Shown: positions 1-6,102 of the stretch, one piece after another | How the letters are laid out: each line of letters begins with the position of its first letter | Numbering within the stretch: position 1 is the first letter of the stretch | Origin: JANQLU01 sp964434955 | GTDB lineage: Bacteria > Planctomycetota > Planctomycetia > Pirellulales > Pirellulaceae | DNA length: 6,986 bases | Reading direction: 5' to 3' | NCBI GenBank assembly: GCA_964434955.1 | Contig: CAYSXI010000231.1 | Coordinates: 1-6,986, forward strand | Translations under genes and position numbers: made by a program | Notes under the pieces: generated by a model | What the model saw: the letters and a program-made list of their open reading frames with translations, nothing else | The model's database searches: none | Told to the model about the DNA's origin: nothing

Positions 1-259
1 GGTGAACACGATTGCCTGATGACCATCTGCGCCATGCAACGGTTGCGTATTTATGGCATTGTTTTTTCGAGCGTCAGGCTGGACGACCTCGCAATCAATT
101 GTCTTGCTGCTTCTTCAAAAAAGTGACCAATCGAAATTGCCCAATCGAAATTGAATGAAGAGATTGGTAATTCCAAACGAATTCTGCCTTCATTGATGGA
201 CTTCCTTGGTGGGGGCAATAAAATTGCGTTTGATTCGAATGGGATCAGCGGATTGCAGC
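1..259. other. Left-edge region without a convincing gene
   Basis: No gene could be established here. The + strand is open from the left edge to a TGA at 124-126 (41 codons, ending in residues LAASSKK). This could be the tail of a gene that begins outside the window, but it shows no family motif and codon third positions are not clearly biased. Bases 127-154 hold two copies of a 14-bp unit. A TTG at 206 and an ATG at 239 are in frame with the downstream DUF805-type gene and are alternative starts for it. I saw no convincing promoter. Confidence 0.3.
127..154. repeat. Tandem duplication of a 14-bp unit
   Basis: The 13-mer CCAATCGAAATTG occurs at 127-139 and again at 141-153, giving two head-to-tail units of 14 bp that differ only in the last base. 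It lies directly after the TGA of the edge-truncated open frame and about 105 bases before the preferred start of the DUF805-type gene. With only two copies it is most simply a replication-slippage duplication. A tandem regulator site is possible but unsupported. Confidence 0.6.
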
Positions 260-1033
260 ATGAAACCAATGGATGTCATTAATTGTCCGGAATGCGGCAC
301 GCGGGTGAAATACATGCCCGGCGGCTTTTGTCCCGGATGCGCGATCCCATTGGATGAGGCAATTCGAGCCCATTCGGGAAAAGCTTCCGGCACGAAAACC
401 GAAGGCAGTGGCACCAGCGATGACCCGATGTACATTGCCGACGATCCATCTGCCGCCACCGAACAGGAAGTTCAAGATTTCTTGAACCGAAGTTCGATTG
501 CTCAGTCTTATCCGATCTGGTCGGATCCGAATGATGCCAGACGCGCAGAATGGCCAACGGAAAACGGCGCCGGATTGTTGTGGATTCTATTTCGTTTCAA
601 TGGACGGATCCCGCGACGCGTCTTTTGGTGGTCTTTGCTGGGCGTGATGGTCGTTTTCTCGATGATGGACGGGGCCTTCGACACGTACAAACACTTTTTT
701 TACGACAACTATCGCAGTCCAACTTACGGCGGTTACGTCGACGATACGGGGCGCGGCTATGGAACGGGACACTTCGAAGAACCCGTGTACTATTCCTCGA
801 TGCGAAGAAACCCGGAACCGGCCTGGGTGGCCTTGATCGATTTAGCCATCAAACTCTTTTTCATTTACCTCGCCGCAGCCATTTGCGCAAAGCGGTTCCA
901 TGATATTGATAAGAGTGGAGCCTGGGTTTGGATTGTGCTAATCCCTTGCGTCGGGATCATGATCCTGATGTTAGATTGTGGATTCGCAAGGGGAACGCTG
1001 GGAGCCAATCAGTACGGGCCTGACCCCACGTAG
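260..1033 (+). CDS. Zinc-ribbon and DUF805-type inner membrane protein
   Basis: Predicted cytoplasmic-membrane protein of 257 residues; function unknown. The N-terminus has a zinc-ribbon pattern C9-x2-C12-x11-C24-x2-C27. A polar linker of about 80 residues follows, then a DUF805-like region: FNGRIPRR (113-120), a membrane segment near 121-137, a second near 189-209, the RFHD motif (212-215), a third near 220-239, and NQYGPDP (250-256) at the end. These motifs match the E. coli YhaH/YhaI type. DUF805 proteins are usually about 120 residues, so this one is enlarged by the ribbon, the linker and a Tyr/Gly-rich loop of about 50 residues (139-188). ATG 260 is chosen because GCGGA lies 7 bases upstream and the ribbon begins just after it. 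ATG 239, ATG 269 and TTG 206 are in-frame alternatives. The gene converges on the sulfatase with a two-base gap. The family call is firm; the role is not known. Confidence 0.85.
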   Translation: MKPMDVINCPECGTRVKYMPGGFCPGCAIPLDEAIRAHSGKASGTKTEGSGTSDDPMYIADDPSAATEQEVQDFLNRSSIAQSYPIWSDPNDARRAEWPTENGAGLLWILFRFNGRIPRRVFWWSLLGVMVVFSMMDGAFDTYKHFFYDNYRSPTYGGYVDDTGRGYGTGHFEEPVYYSSMRRNPEPAWVALIDLAIKLFFIYLAAAICAKRFHDIDKSGAWVWIVLIPCVGIMILMLDCGFARGTLGANQYGPDPT

Positions 1034-1035
1034 GC

Positions 1036-2556
1036 CTAACGATAGATCCTTTTCTTGGGATCAAACTTGGGATTCCGAGTCGGCATTTTTGAATCGGTTT
1101 CTTTGAGCCACTTATCCAGCATCTTTTTCATCAACTCGATTCGCGCTTCTTGTCTCGAGTCTTTGATCAAGTTTTTCTTCTCGCCGATATCATCATTCAG
1201 ATTGTAAAACTCGAACGAGTCATCTTCGAAGCGGCGAATCAATTTCCACTGTTCCGCTCGTATCGCGGCACTCGGTGGCCCGCCCTGATTCCCATAGTGC
1301 GGAAAGTGCCAATACAAGGGGCCACGATTCATTTTCTCACCGCGCAGAAGCGGCGTCAGACTTTTTCCATCGACATGTTGCTTGGGTTTCAGCTTGAGCC
1401 CGGCCATGTCCAGCAGAGTCGGATAAAAATCGGTACTGATCACGGGTTGCGTGCAAGTTGACCCTGCTTTGGTAACGCCCGGCCAGTAAATAATCATTGG
1501 TTCCCGAATGCCGCCTTCGTAGATCCAGCCTTTTCCAGCCCGCAATGGCAAGTTCGACGTTGGATGTCCCTCCGACGTCGAAAGGCCACCATTGTCACTC
1601 ATGAAAACAATTGCCGTATTGTCCGCGACACCTAGCTCATCCAGTTTTTTGATGACTTTGCCGACGGCCTGGTCCATCGCTTCGACCATTCCGGCGTAGA
1701 CGGCGTGTTCCTGGACGAGCCGCAATTTTCGATTGCCTTCCTTGCCCCACAGCGGCCCCTCGATATCCCTTTTCGCATTTAGTTCCCGGTACTTGTCCCT
1801 CAAATCAGCACGGGCCATCAAGGGCGTGTGAACCGAGTAGAAAGACAAGTACGCAAAAAAGGGTTTGTCTTTGTTCGACTCAATAAATTTGCAGGTTTCT
1901 GTCGCCAGCCGATCAGGCAAATGTTCGCCCTCAGGCCCGTCCTTCAAACGCTTGTTTCCATAGGGCGAAAAATAACGTTTGCCGCCGTAGGGGCCCCCGC
2001 GTTCCAAACCGCCACGATTGATGTCAAACCCTTGATCTTCCGGAAAATGGCCTTCCGGTCCCAGGTGCCACTTACCGGCAAAGAACGTTGCGTATCCATT
2101 TTCCTTGAATGCCTCGGCCATCGTGACTTCTTTCAGTGGCATTCGGTCCGCATACTTCGGCGGGAGCAACACGGTATTCCGTCGCCATTTTTCCGGCTGG
2201 TTGCCGCCGTTGGGACTGATATAGGTCGTGATGTCCAAACGGTTCGGGTACTTCCCGGTCAGGATACTTGCTCGAGTCGGACTGCAAACCGGGCAAGCCG
2301 CATAGCCGTTTGAAAAGAACATTCCCGTTTTCGCCAAACGATCAACATTGGGCGTTTCGTAGAAACTACTTCCATTGAATGCCAAGTCGGTCCAACCAAG
2401 ATCGTCCACCAAAAAGAAAACCACATTCAGTTTCTTTTTGTTCTTATCAACCTTTGATTCCTCGGCGAAGCCAGTTCGGCAAGCGGCAAGAAACAGGGTT
2501 ATGAACCCGCAAAGAATCAAAACGATCGTTGAAGACTTGGTGGCGAATCGCAGCAT
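1036..2556 (-). CDS. Secreted sulfatase (S1 family, formylglycine-dependent)
   Basis: Hydrolyses sulfate esters, probably of a sulfated polysaccharide or glycosaminoglycan, outside the cytoplasmic membrane. The protein has 506 residues, normal for the family. Residues 1-30 form a signal peptide with a hydrophobic core and a lipobox-like LAAC (23-26), so it may be a lipoprotein; cleavage after the later GFA (29-31) is the alternative. Visible active-site features are metal-binding D51-D52 in DDLG, the CSPTR motif (91-95) whose Cys91 is expected to become formylglycine with Arg95 beside it, GKWH (K162, H164), H243 in HTPL, DNGG (D321, N322), and K342 in AGKG. All expected catalytic residues appear present. 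The C-terminal subdomain ends with an MPTRNPKFDP stretch. A GGAG lies 7 bases before the ATG. No formylglycine-generating enzyme is encoded in the window. Exact substrate and S1 subfamily cannot be told by eye. Confidence 0.95.
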   Translation of the reverse strand: MLRFATKSSTIVLILCGFITLFLAACRTGFAEESKVDKNKKKLNVVFFLVDDLGWTDLAFNGSSFYETPNVDRLAKTGMFFSNGYAACPVCSPTRASILTGKYPNRLDITTYISPNGGNQPEKWRRNTVLLPPKYADRMPLKEVTMAEAFKENGYATFFAGKWHLGPEGHFPEDQGFDINRGGLERGGPYGGKRYFSPYGNKRLKDGPEGEHLPDRLATETCKFIESNKDKPFFAYLSFYSVHTPLMARADLRDKYRELNAKRDIEGPLWGKEGNRKLRLVQEHAVYAGMVEAMDQAVGKVIKKLDELGVADNTAIVFMSDNGGLSTSEGHPTSNLPLRAGKGWIYEGGIREPMIIYWPGVTKAGSTCTQPVISTDFYPTLLDMAGLKLKPKQHVDGKSLTPLLRGEKMNRGPLYWHFPHYGNQGGPPSAAIRAEQWKLIRRFEDDSFEFYNLNDDIGEKKNLIKDSRQEARIELMKKMLDKWLKETDSKMPTRNPKFDPKKRIYR

Positions 2557-2563
2557 TGACTTT

Positions 2564-2567
2564 CTCC
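2564..2567 (-). promoter_or_regulatory. Ribosome binding site of the sulfatase gene
   Basis: Minus-strand GGAG stands 7 bases before the ATG at 2556. It supports this start, as does the signal peptide that begins immediately. Confidence 0.65.
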
Positions 2568-2589
2568 GGCATGAATATGTGCAAACGCG

Positions 2590-2617
2590 ATTATCGTCGC
2601 ACAGAAAGCTGAATCAA
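2590..2617 (-). promoter_or_regulatory. Candidate sigma70-like promoter for the sulfatase
   Basis: On the minus strand TTGATT (2617-2612, four of six to TTGACA) and GATAAT (2595-2590, five of six to TATAAT) are 16 bases apart. The start codon lies 33 bases beyond the -10 box, leaving room for a short leader with the GGAG site. This fits separate transcription of the sulfatase from the kpsF-like gene upstream. The boxes were found by eye and planctomycete promoters are poorly characterised, so this remains a candidate. Confidence 0.4.
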
Positions 2618-2663
2618 GCCGCAGCAAGAATTCCGTCAGAAACGACACGTTGGATGGCAGGTA

Positions 2664-2714
2664 GAACAGCCGGTGGATAGACAAAGCCGGTCGATTGACA
2701 AAGCCGGTCGATAG
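2664..2714. repeat. Three tandem 17-bp repeats behind the kpsF-like stop
   Basis: The unit ACAAAGCCGGTCGATAG occurs at 2698-2714 and, with one change, at 2681-2697. A third, degenerate copy at 2664-2680 differs from it at four positions. The array ends seven bases before the stop codon of the kpsF-like gene and lies about 50 bases beyond the candidate -35 box of the sulfatase. In minus-strand RNA, 2722-2714 can pair with 2705-2697 (nine pairs including two G-U, eight-base loop), so the repeats can form a hairpin overlapping the stop codon. No U-tract follows, so it is not a standard intrinsic terminator. Confidence 0.7.
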
Positions 2715-2720
2715 ACCTTG

Positions 2721-3746
2721 TCAGGCGGACTGCTTCGTATCCAAAGGTAATAACCCGACAACATCCGTAATATCGATCAAGCCTTGAGGCCGATTATTGG
2801 AATCGACCACCGGCAACTCACTGATACTGAGCGAACCGAGCAGGTCGACCGCGGCAATGGTTTTGCTGCCAACTTGCACGGTTGACGGATTCTTCGTCAT
2901 GACTTCGCGGATCGGACGATTGAGCAGGTCGTCTTGCTCGCGCTCCAGCAGTCGAGCCAAATCACTGTCAGTGAAAATACCGGATAGTTTCTGCGATTCG
3001 TCGACCAACAAGATCGCTCCACTTCGACGCTTGGGTCCGCGAAGCTGGACGTACATATTTCGAACCGAAATGTTTTCGCTGGCCACACGGCATTCCGAGA
3101 TGGGCCGCATGATTTCCTCGACGGTCGAAAGCTGTTTCCCCAAGGACCCGCCCGGATGACAACGCGCAAAATCATTGGGCTGCAGGTCACGGAGCCTTGA
3201 AGTCACCATGGACAAGGCATCGCCTAACGCCAACATGATGGTCGTGGTTGTCGTTGGAGCAAGCCCCAAAGGACAGGCCTCCGGCGTCTTTCCATAGTCC
3301 AGCACATACTCGGAAAAATCAGCCAGGGTTGATTGCGAATTGGCCGTAATCGCAATCACGGGAACGCCAAGCCGTTGAATCGTCGGAAGAATTTGTATTA
3401 GCTCACTGGTTTCACCGCTATTCGAGAAGGCCAGCACGACATCATCGGTGCCGACTTTCCCAAGGTCGCCATGCACTGCTTCTGACGGATTAAGAAAATG
3501 ACTTCGCGTTCCGGTGGATGAAAGTGTCGCTGAGATTTTTTGTCCGATCCAACCCGCCTTGCCGATGCCGGTTACGATCACACTCCCTCCACAATTCGCC
3601 ATAACCTCTGCGGCTTTGGGCAGGTCGACCGGAATGTTTTTGGCCAGTTGCTCGAGCGCATTGGCTTCCTGGCCGACAACATCTGAGGCCAATTGAATTT
3701 GTTCAAACAGGCTGAATTCAGAGATCTTTTTGGCGGGCAATCCCAT
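2721..3746 (-). CDS. kpsF: D-arabinose-5-phosphate isomerase (KpsF/GutQ/KdsD family)
   Basis: Converts ribulose 5-phosphate to arabinose 5-phosphate, the precursor of Kdo in lipopolysaccharide or capsule; cytoplasmic. The 341 residues show an N-terminal SIS sugar-isomerase domain (about 45-185) with GIGKAG (60-65), HGDLG (92-96) and SNSGE (108-112). Two CBS domains follow (about 212-270 and 281-338). By comparison with E. coli KdsD from memory, the catalytic residues would be K63, E112, E156 (in EACPLGLAP) and H197 (in HPGG); all are present. Length agrees with the family (about 320-340). The ATG at 3746 is chosen over one 17 codons upstream because it overlaps the exporter's stop as TGATG and has AGGAGG 7 bases before it; the longer form would add a 17-residue leader without family support. 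It is probably co-transcribed and translationally coupled with the exporter. Members of this family can also act on related phosphosugars. Confidence 0.93.
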   Translation of the reverse strand: MGLPAKKISEFSLFEQIQLASDVVGQEANALEQLAKNIPVDLPKAAEVMANCGGSVIVTGIGKAGWIGQKISATLSSTGTRSHFLNPSEAVHGDLGKVGTDDVVLAFSNSGETSELIQILPTIQRLGVPVIAITANSQSTLADFSEYVLDYGKTPEACPLGLAPTTTTTIMLALGDALSMVTSRLRDLQPNDFARCHPGGSLGKQLSTVEEIMRPISECRVASENISVRNMYVQLRGPKRRSGAILLVDESQKLSGIFTDSDLARLLEREQDDLLNRPIREVMTKNPSTVQVGSKTIAAVDLLGSLSISELPVVDSNNRPQGLIDITDVVGLLPLDTKQSA

Positions 3747-5740
3747 CAAGCTGCCTCCTGCAGATTGGACTGTCGAAGTTTCTGGTAGGCAGGGCATCGG
3801 GCAAGCAGTTGTTCGTGGGTCCCTTGGTCGATGACCTTGCCTTCATCCATGACCACGATTTGATCCGCCAAAGAAAGCGATGACGTCCGGTGAGTGATCA
3901 TGATGGTTGTTCGATCTTGGATAAATTTTGCGAGTGCTTCGTGGATCGCGGCTTCGCTTTTCGGATCGATTTGACTTGTCGCTTCATCCAGGATCAAAAC
4001 TTTGGGGTCCTTTAGAATGGCCCGAGCCAGGGTCAGTCGTTGGCGTTGTCCGCCGGAAAGCCCGCTACCATGTTCCCCGATCGGCGTATCGTATCCACTG
4101 GGCAATTGTTCAATAAAACCGTCGGCCATTGCCTGTCTGGCGGCCTCACGCACTTGATCCAAGGTGGCATCCGGACGGCCATACCGAATGTTCTCGATAA
4201 TCGAATCGTTGAACAACATCGCGGTCTGAGTCACATAGCCGATGTTGTGGCGCAAATCGTGAAGTGAGTATCGGCGAATTTCGTGATCGTCGAAATGAAT
4301 CCCGCCTTCCTGAGGATCGAAAAAGCGCGGAAGCATGTTGATCAAAGTGCTTTTACCGCAACCATTCGCACCGACGATGGCCACGGTTTTGCCTGCCGGG
4401 ACAATAAAACTTGTTTCGTTCAAGACCGGCATGCCTTCGCGATAGGCAAAGCCGACTTTTTCAAATCGAATTTCGGGAGCCTGAGTCGGAAACGGTTCTG
4501 GATTTTCGGGAGATTTCACATTCGGCTCCGCATCCATCAATGGGAACACACGATCCGCCGCGACCGCACCACCCTGGATCAGGTTGTAAACGTCGGCCAT
4601 TTTCCGCAGGGGATCGGTGATGCCGATCATGAACGCGAAGAACAACATAACTTCGCCAAAGGTCATCGTGGCGTCGCTAAGCTGCAAGAAGAAAATGTGT
4701 GTGGAACCGGTGAGGACCATGTATCCCGCTGCGAGGAACGATAGACACATGATGGCGACACCGAGCATTTCATTGTTGACTCTTGCCAGGGCATTGTAGA
4801 AAGCGATCTTCATCGACTTTCGATAAACATCATGCGCCGTGGACTCGAATCGATCCTGCTCATGCTCTTCCATATTGAACGCTTTGACGATCCGCATGTA
4901 CGTAACGGCTTGAAACAATCGGTTCAGCAACACGGCGGAACGTTCAATGGCTTTTTTGTTGGCCCGCTTGGTGGAACGAGCGATCTTCAGCATGCCCCAA
5001 GCGGCAACGGGGCAAATGATCAGTGAAAACAAAAGCAGCCGCCAGTTGACGACTCCGCAGCCGATAATGCAAACCGCCATCTTCATCGGTTCGCGCATGG
5101 TTCGGCCAAAGATCACCATGATTGCGCCGGCGACCGCGCCGGTTTCACCACGGATTCGGCTCACCAAATCGCCGGTGCCGTTCACGTCGATTTCCGACAT
5201 TTCCATTTTCAATGACTTGCGGAAAAACATGTACTGCAAGTCAAGCATGACTTTTTGGCCAACGCGCGACACCAGTACCATGTTGCCCATCAGGCACAAG
5301 CCACGGATGAACGTGGCGATCACGAACAGGACGACAAGCCACAGCAATGTTTGGAATGCGTCGCTTGGCAAATATTCTTTGATGTAGGGCGCGGCCCAAA
5401 GCGCGGTGTCCCTTTTGCGAGATTCCCCATCGTTCGCGCTTGCCAAACGGGAGATCCTCGCGTCGATCGACCTAGCTTCGCTTGGCGAAGCTCCCTCTTT
5501 CTCTAACTCAAGGTCGGCGATGGTTTTTTCATTTTTCTCGATGATCTCTTCCGCGGAAGCCACCCGATCATCAACCCATTCGTGCAACGACTCGCCTTTA
5601 AAGACGACTTCGACGAAAGGGTAAAGCGCCGAAATGTTGGCGCCCCATAGCGCCGCTACGAGAACACAGCAGACCATGCTGCCGATGAGAGAAACCTTAT
5701 ATTTGAACGCCATCCTTAGCGCCCGCATCAGATTTTTCAT
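3746..5740 (-). CDS. MsbA-like ABC exporter with fused permease and ATPase
   Basis: ATP-driven exporter half-transporter of 664 residues, expected to work as a homodimer in the cytoplasmic membrane; the MsbA/lipid-flippase type is likeliest. The membrane domain has segments near 15-40, 127-150, 213-230, 232-250, 321-345 and 361-378. The ATPase domain (about 423-660) has Walker A GANGCGKST (457-465), Q-loop Q505, signature LSGGQ (561-565), Walker B VLILDE (581-586, catalytic E586) and H-loop H617. It should therefore be active. Between the first two membrane segments is an extended charged stretch of about 70 residues (51-120) with coiled-coil character, absent from typical MsbA (about 580 residues) and accounting for the extra length. 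Its stop overlaps the kpsF-like start, which suggests a lipopolysaccharide or other envelope-glycolipid substrate. The start is the first in-frame ATG, with only a distant AAGGAAG upstream. Substrate is inferred from context. Confidence 0.92.
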   Translation of the reverse strand: MKNLMRALRMAFKYKVSLIGSMVCCVLVAALWGANISALYPFVEVVFKGESLHEWVDDRVASAEEIIEKNEKTIADLELEKEGASPSEARSIDARISRLASANDGESRKRDTALWAAPYIKEYLPSDAFQTLLWLVVLFVIATFIRGLCLMGNMVLVSRVGQKVMLDLQYMFFRKSLKMEMSEIDVNGTGDLVSRIRGETGAVAGAIMVIFGRTMREPMKMAVCIIGCGVVNWRLLLFSLIICPVAAWGMLKIARSTKRANKKAIERSAVLLNRLFQAVTYMRIVKAFNMEEHEQDRFESTAHDVYRKSMKIAFYNALARVNNEMLGVAIMCLSFLAAGYMVLTGSTHIFFLQLSDATMTFGEVMLFFAFMIGITDPLRKMADVYNLIQGGAVAADRVFPLMDAEPNVKSPENPEPFPTQAPEIRFEKVGFAYREGMPVLNETSFIVPAGKTVAIVGANGCGKSTLINMLPRFFDPQEGGIHFDDHEIRRYSLHDLRHNIGYVTQTAMLFNDSIIENIRYGRPDATLDQVREAARQAMADGFIEQLPSGYDTPIGEHGSGLSGGQRQRLTLARAILKDPKVLILDEATSQIDPKSEAAIHEALAKFIQDRTTIMITHRTSSLSLADQIVVMDEGKVIDQGTHEQLLARCPAYQKLRQSNLQEAA
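3754..3759 (-). promoter_or_regulatory. Strong ribosome binding site deciding the kpsF start
   Basis: Minus-strand AGGAGG lies inside the last codons of the exporter gene, 7 bases before the ATG at 3746. It is the best Shine-Dalgarno match beside a gene start in the window. Together with the TGATG stop-start overlap it indicates translational coupling and rules against the upstream ATG at 3797. Confidence 0.8.
5474..5492. repeat. Perfect 8-bp inverted repeat inside the exporter gene
   Basis: AGCTTCGC (5474-5481) and GCGAAGCT (5485-5492) are exact reverse complements around a three-base spacer TTG. They lie in the part of the exporter gene that encodes the charged loop (around residues GASPSEAR). 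In minus-strand RNA this would be a tight stem with a CAA loop. It could be a small palindromic element carried in frame, or chance. Confidence 0.6.
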
Positions 5741-5964
5741 GGGTCGAGATGCTTCCTTGCAGGTTCGAACCGGTCCAGGTTTGCCGGCGATGACTCGCTA
5801 GCGGGAGTTACCGACAGGTCTCGGTCCTAATTTGGTAACCCATTTCGGGATTTTCAGGCAAGATCAATCGCGGCAAAGGAACGGGGAGTCGCGATTTTCG
5901 ATCCCAGAAATTGCCGAAATGGCGGAATCTGCCATTCCCCCTCCAATAACAATTCCCGGGTTGG

Positions 5965-5998
5965 AAAATCGCAAAGCGGCGATTTTGCCGCGTTTTTT
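5965..5998 (+). terminator. Terminator-like hairpin overlapping an alternative hairpin
   Basis: GCGGC (5976-5980) and GCCGC (5987-5991) form a five-pair all-GC stem with a six-base loop, followed by one G and TTTTTT (5993-5998), as in an intrinsic terminator on +. The same bases overlap a second perfect stem, AAAATCGC (5965-5972) with GCGATTTT (5979-5986) around a six-base loop, so the two cannot form together. The element lies 105 bases before the moaC ATG with no + strand gene upstream. It could therefore be an attenuator in the moaC leader, or irrelevant if transcription starts downstream. The stem is short and this is a by-eye call. Confidence 0.4.
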
Positions 5999-6031
5999 CG
6001 GTTCGCTGGCTCGCAAGCCCTTAGAACCGAA
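5997..6031 (+). repeat. Inverted repeat with nested stem in the moaC leader
   Basis: TTCGGTTC (5997-6004) and GAACCGAA (6024-6031) are perfect complements. The 19-base loop contains a second small stem, GGCT (6008-6011) with AGCC (6016-6019). Beyond a three-base bulge (6032-6034), T5993-5996 can pair with A6035-6038, so the extended stem would take up the T-tract of the terminator-like hairpin just upstream. Its 3' side is A-rich, so it is not itself a terminator on +. Confidence 0.5.
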
Positions 6032-6102
6032 GGCAAAAAAGGTTATTCTTGCGGACTTCGTACGGTCTAAAAAACAGCAAGCACCTCCTTCATGGCACTC
6101 GC

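Larger units (their letters stand above)
5741..6102. other. Divergent intergenic region between the exporter gene and moaC
   Basis: There is no convincing gene in these 362 bases. The exporter-side part holds a 10-bp palindrome GGTTCGAACC (5762-5771) and an inverted repeat GTTACC/GGTAAC (5807-5812, 5834-5839). In the middle, AATGGC/GCCATT (5918-5923, 5931-5936) can form a small stem. The moaC-proximal part holds the terminator-like and alternative hairpins listed separately. No promoter with good -35 and -10 boxes was found on either strand, although divergent promoters must lie here or nearby. A possible TTG start for moaC at 6049 has AAAAGG upstream. Confidence 0.5.

Noticed and set aside
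1..35. Minus-strand ATG at 35 open to the left edge
   Set aside because: Only about a dozen codons are visible, without a Shine-Dalgarno or motif, so no gene can be claimed.
550..903. 117-codon open frame on + in another frame of the DUF805-type gene
   Set aside because: It overlaps the DUF805 motifs in a different frame and its Arg-rich product is typical of a shifted reading frame.
1828..2313. 161-codon open frame on + inside the sulfatase gene
   Set aside because: It lies wholly antisense to a gene with all sulfatase motifs, and its product shows no recognisable domain.
3747..3797. Longer kpsF start with 17 extra residues
   Set aside because: The ATG at 3746 has AGGAGG at ideal spacing and overlaps the exporter's stop. 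The extra residues lie inside the exporter gene and match nothing in the family.
4283..5387. Open frames of 153 and 146 codons on + inside the exporter gene
   Set aside because: They are antisense shadows of the well-supported ABC exporter with no family features.
5755..5785. tRNA T-arm-like string GGTTCGAACC
   Set aside because: The flanking bases do not form a five-pair T-stem and no acceptor, D or anticodon arm is found around it. It is only a 10-bp palindrome.
6021..6080. 19-residue TTG-started minus-strand frame behind a perfect AAGGAGGTG
   Set aside because: The start would be only three bases after the Shine-Dalgarno match, and the peptide has no recognisable character. The spacing and start codon are poor.
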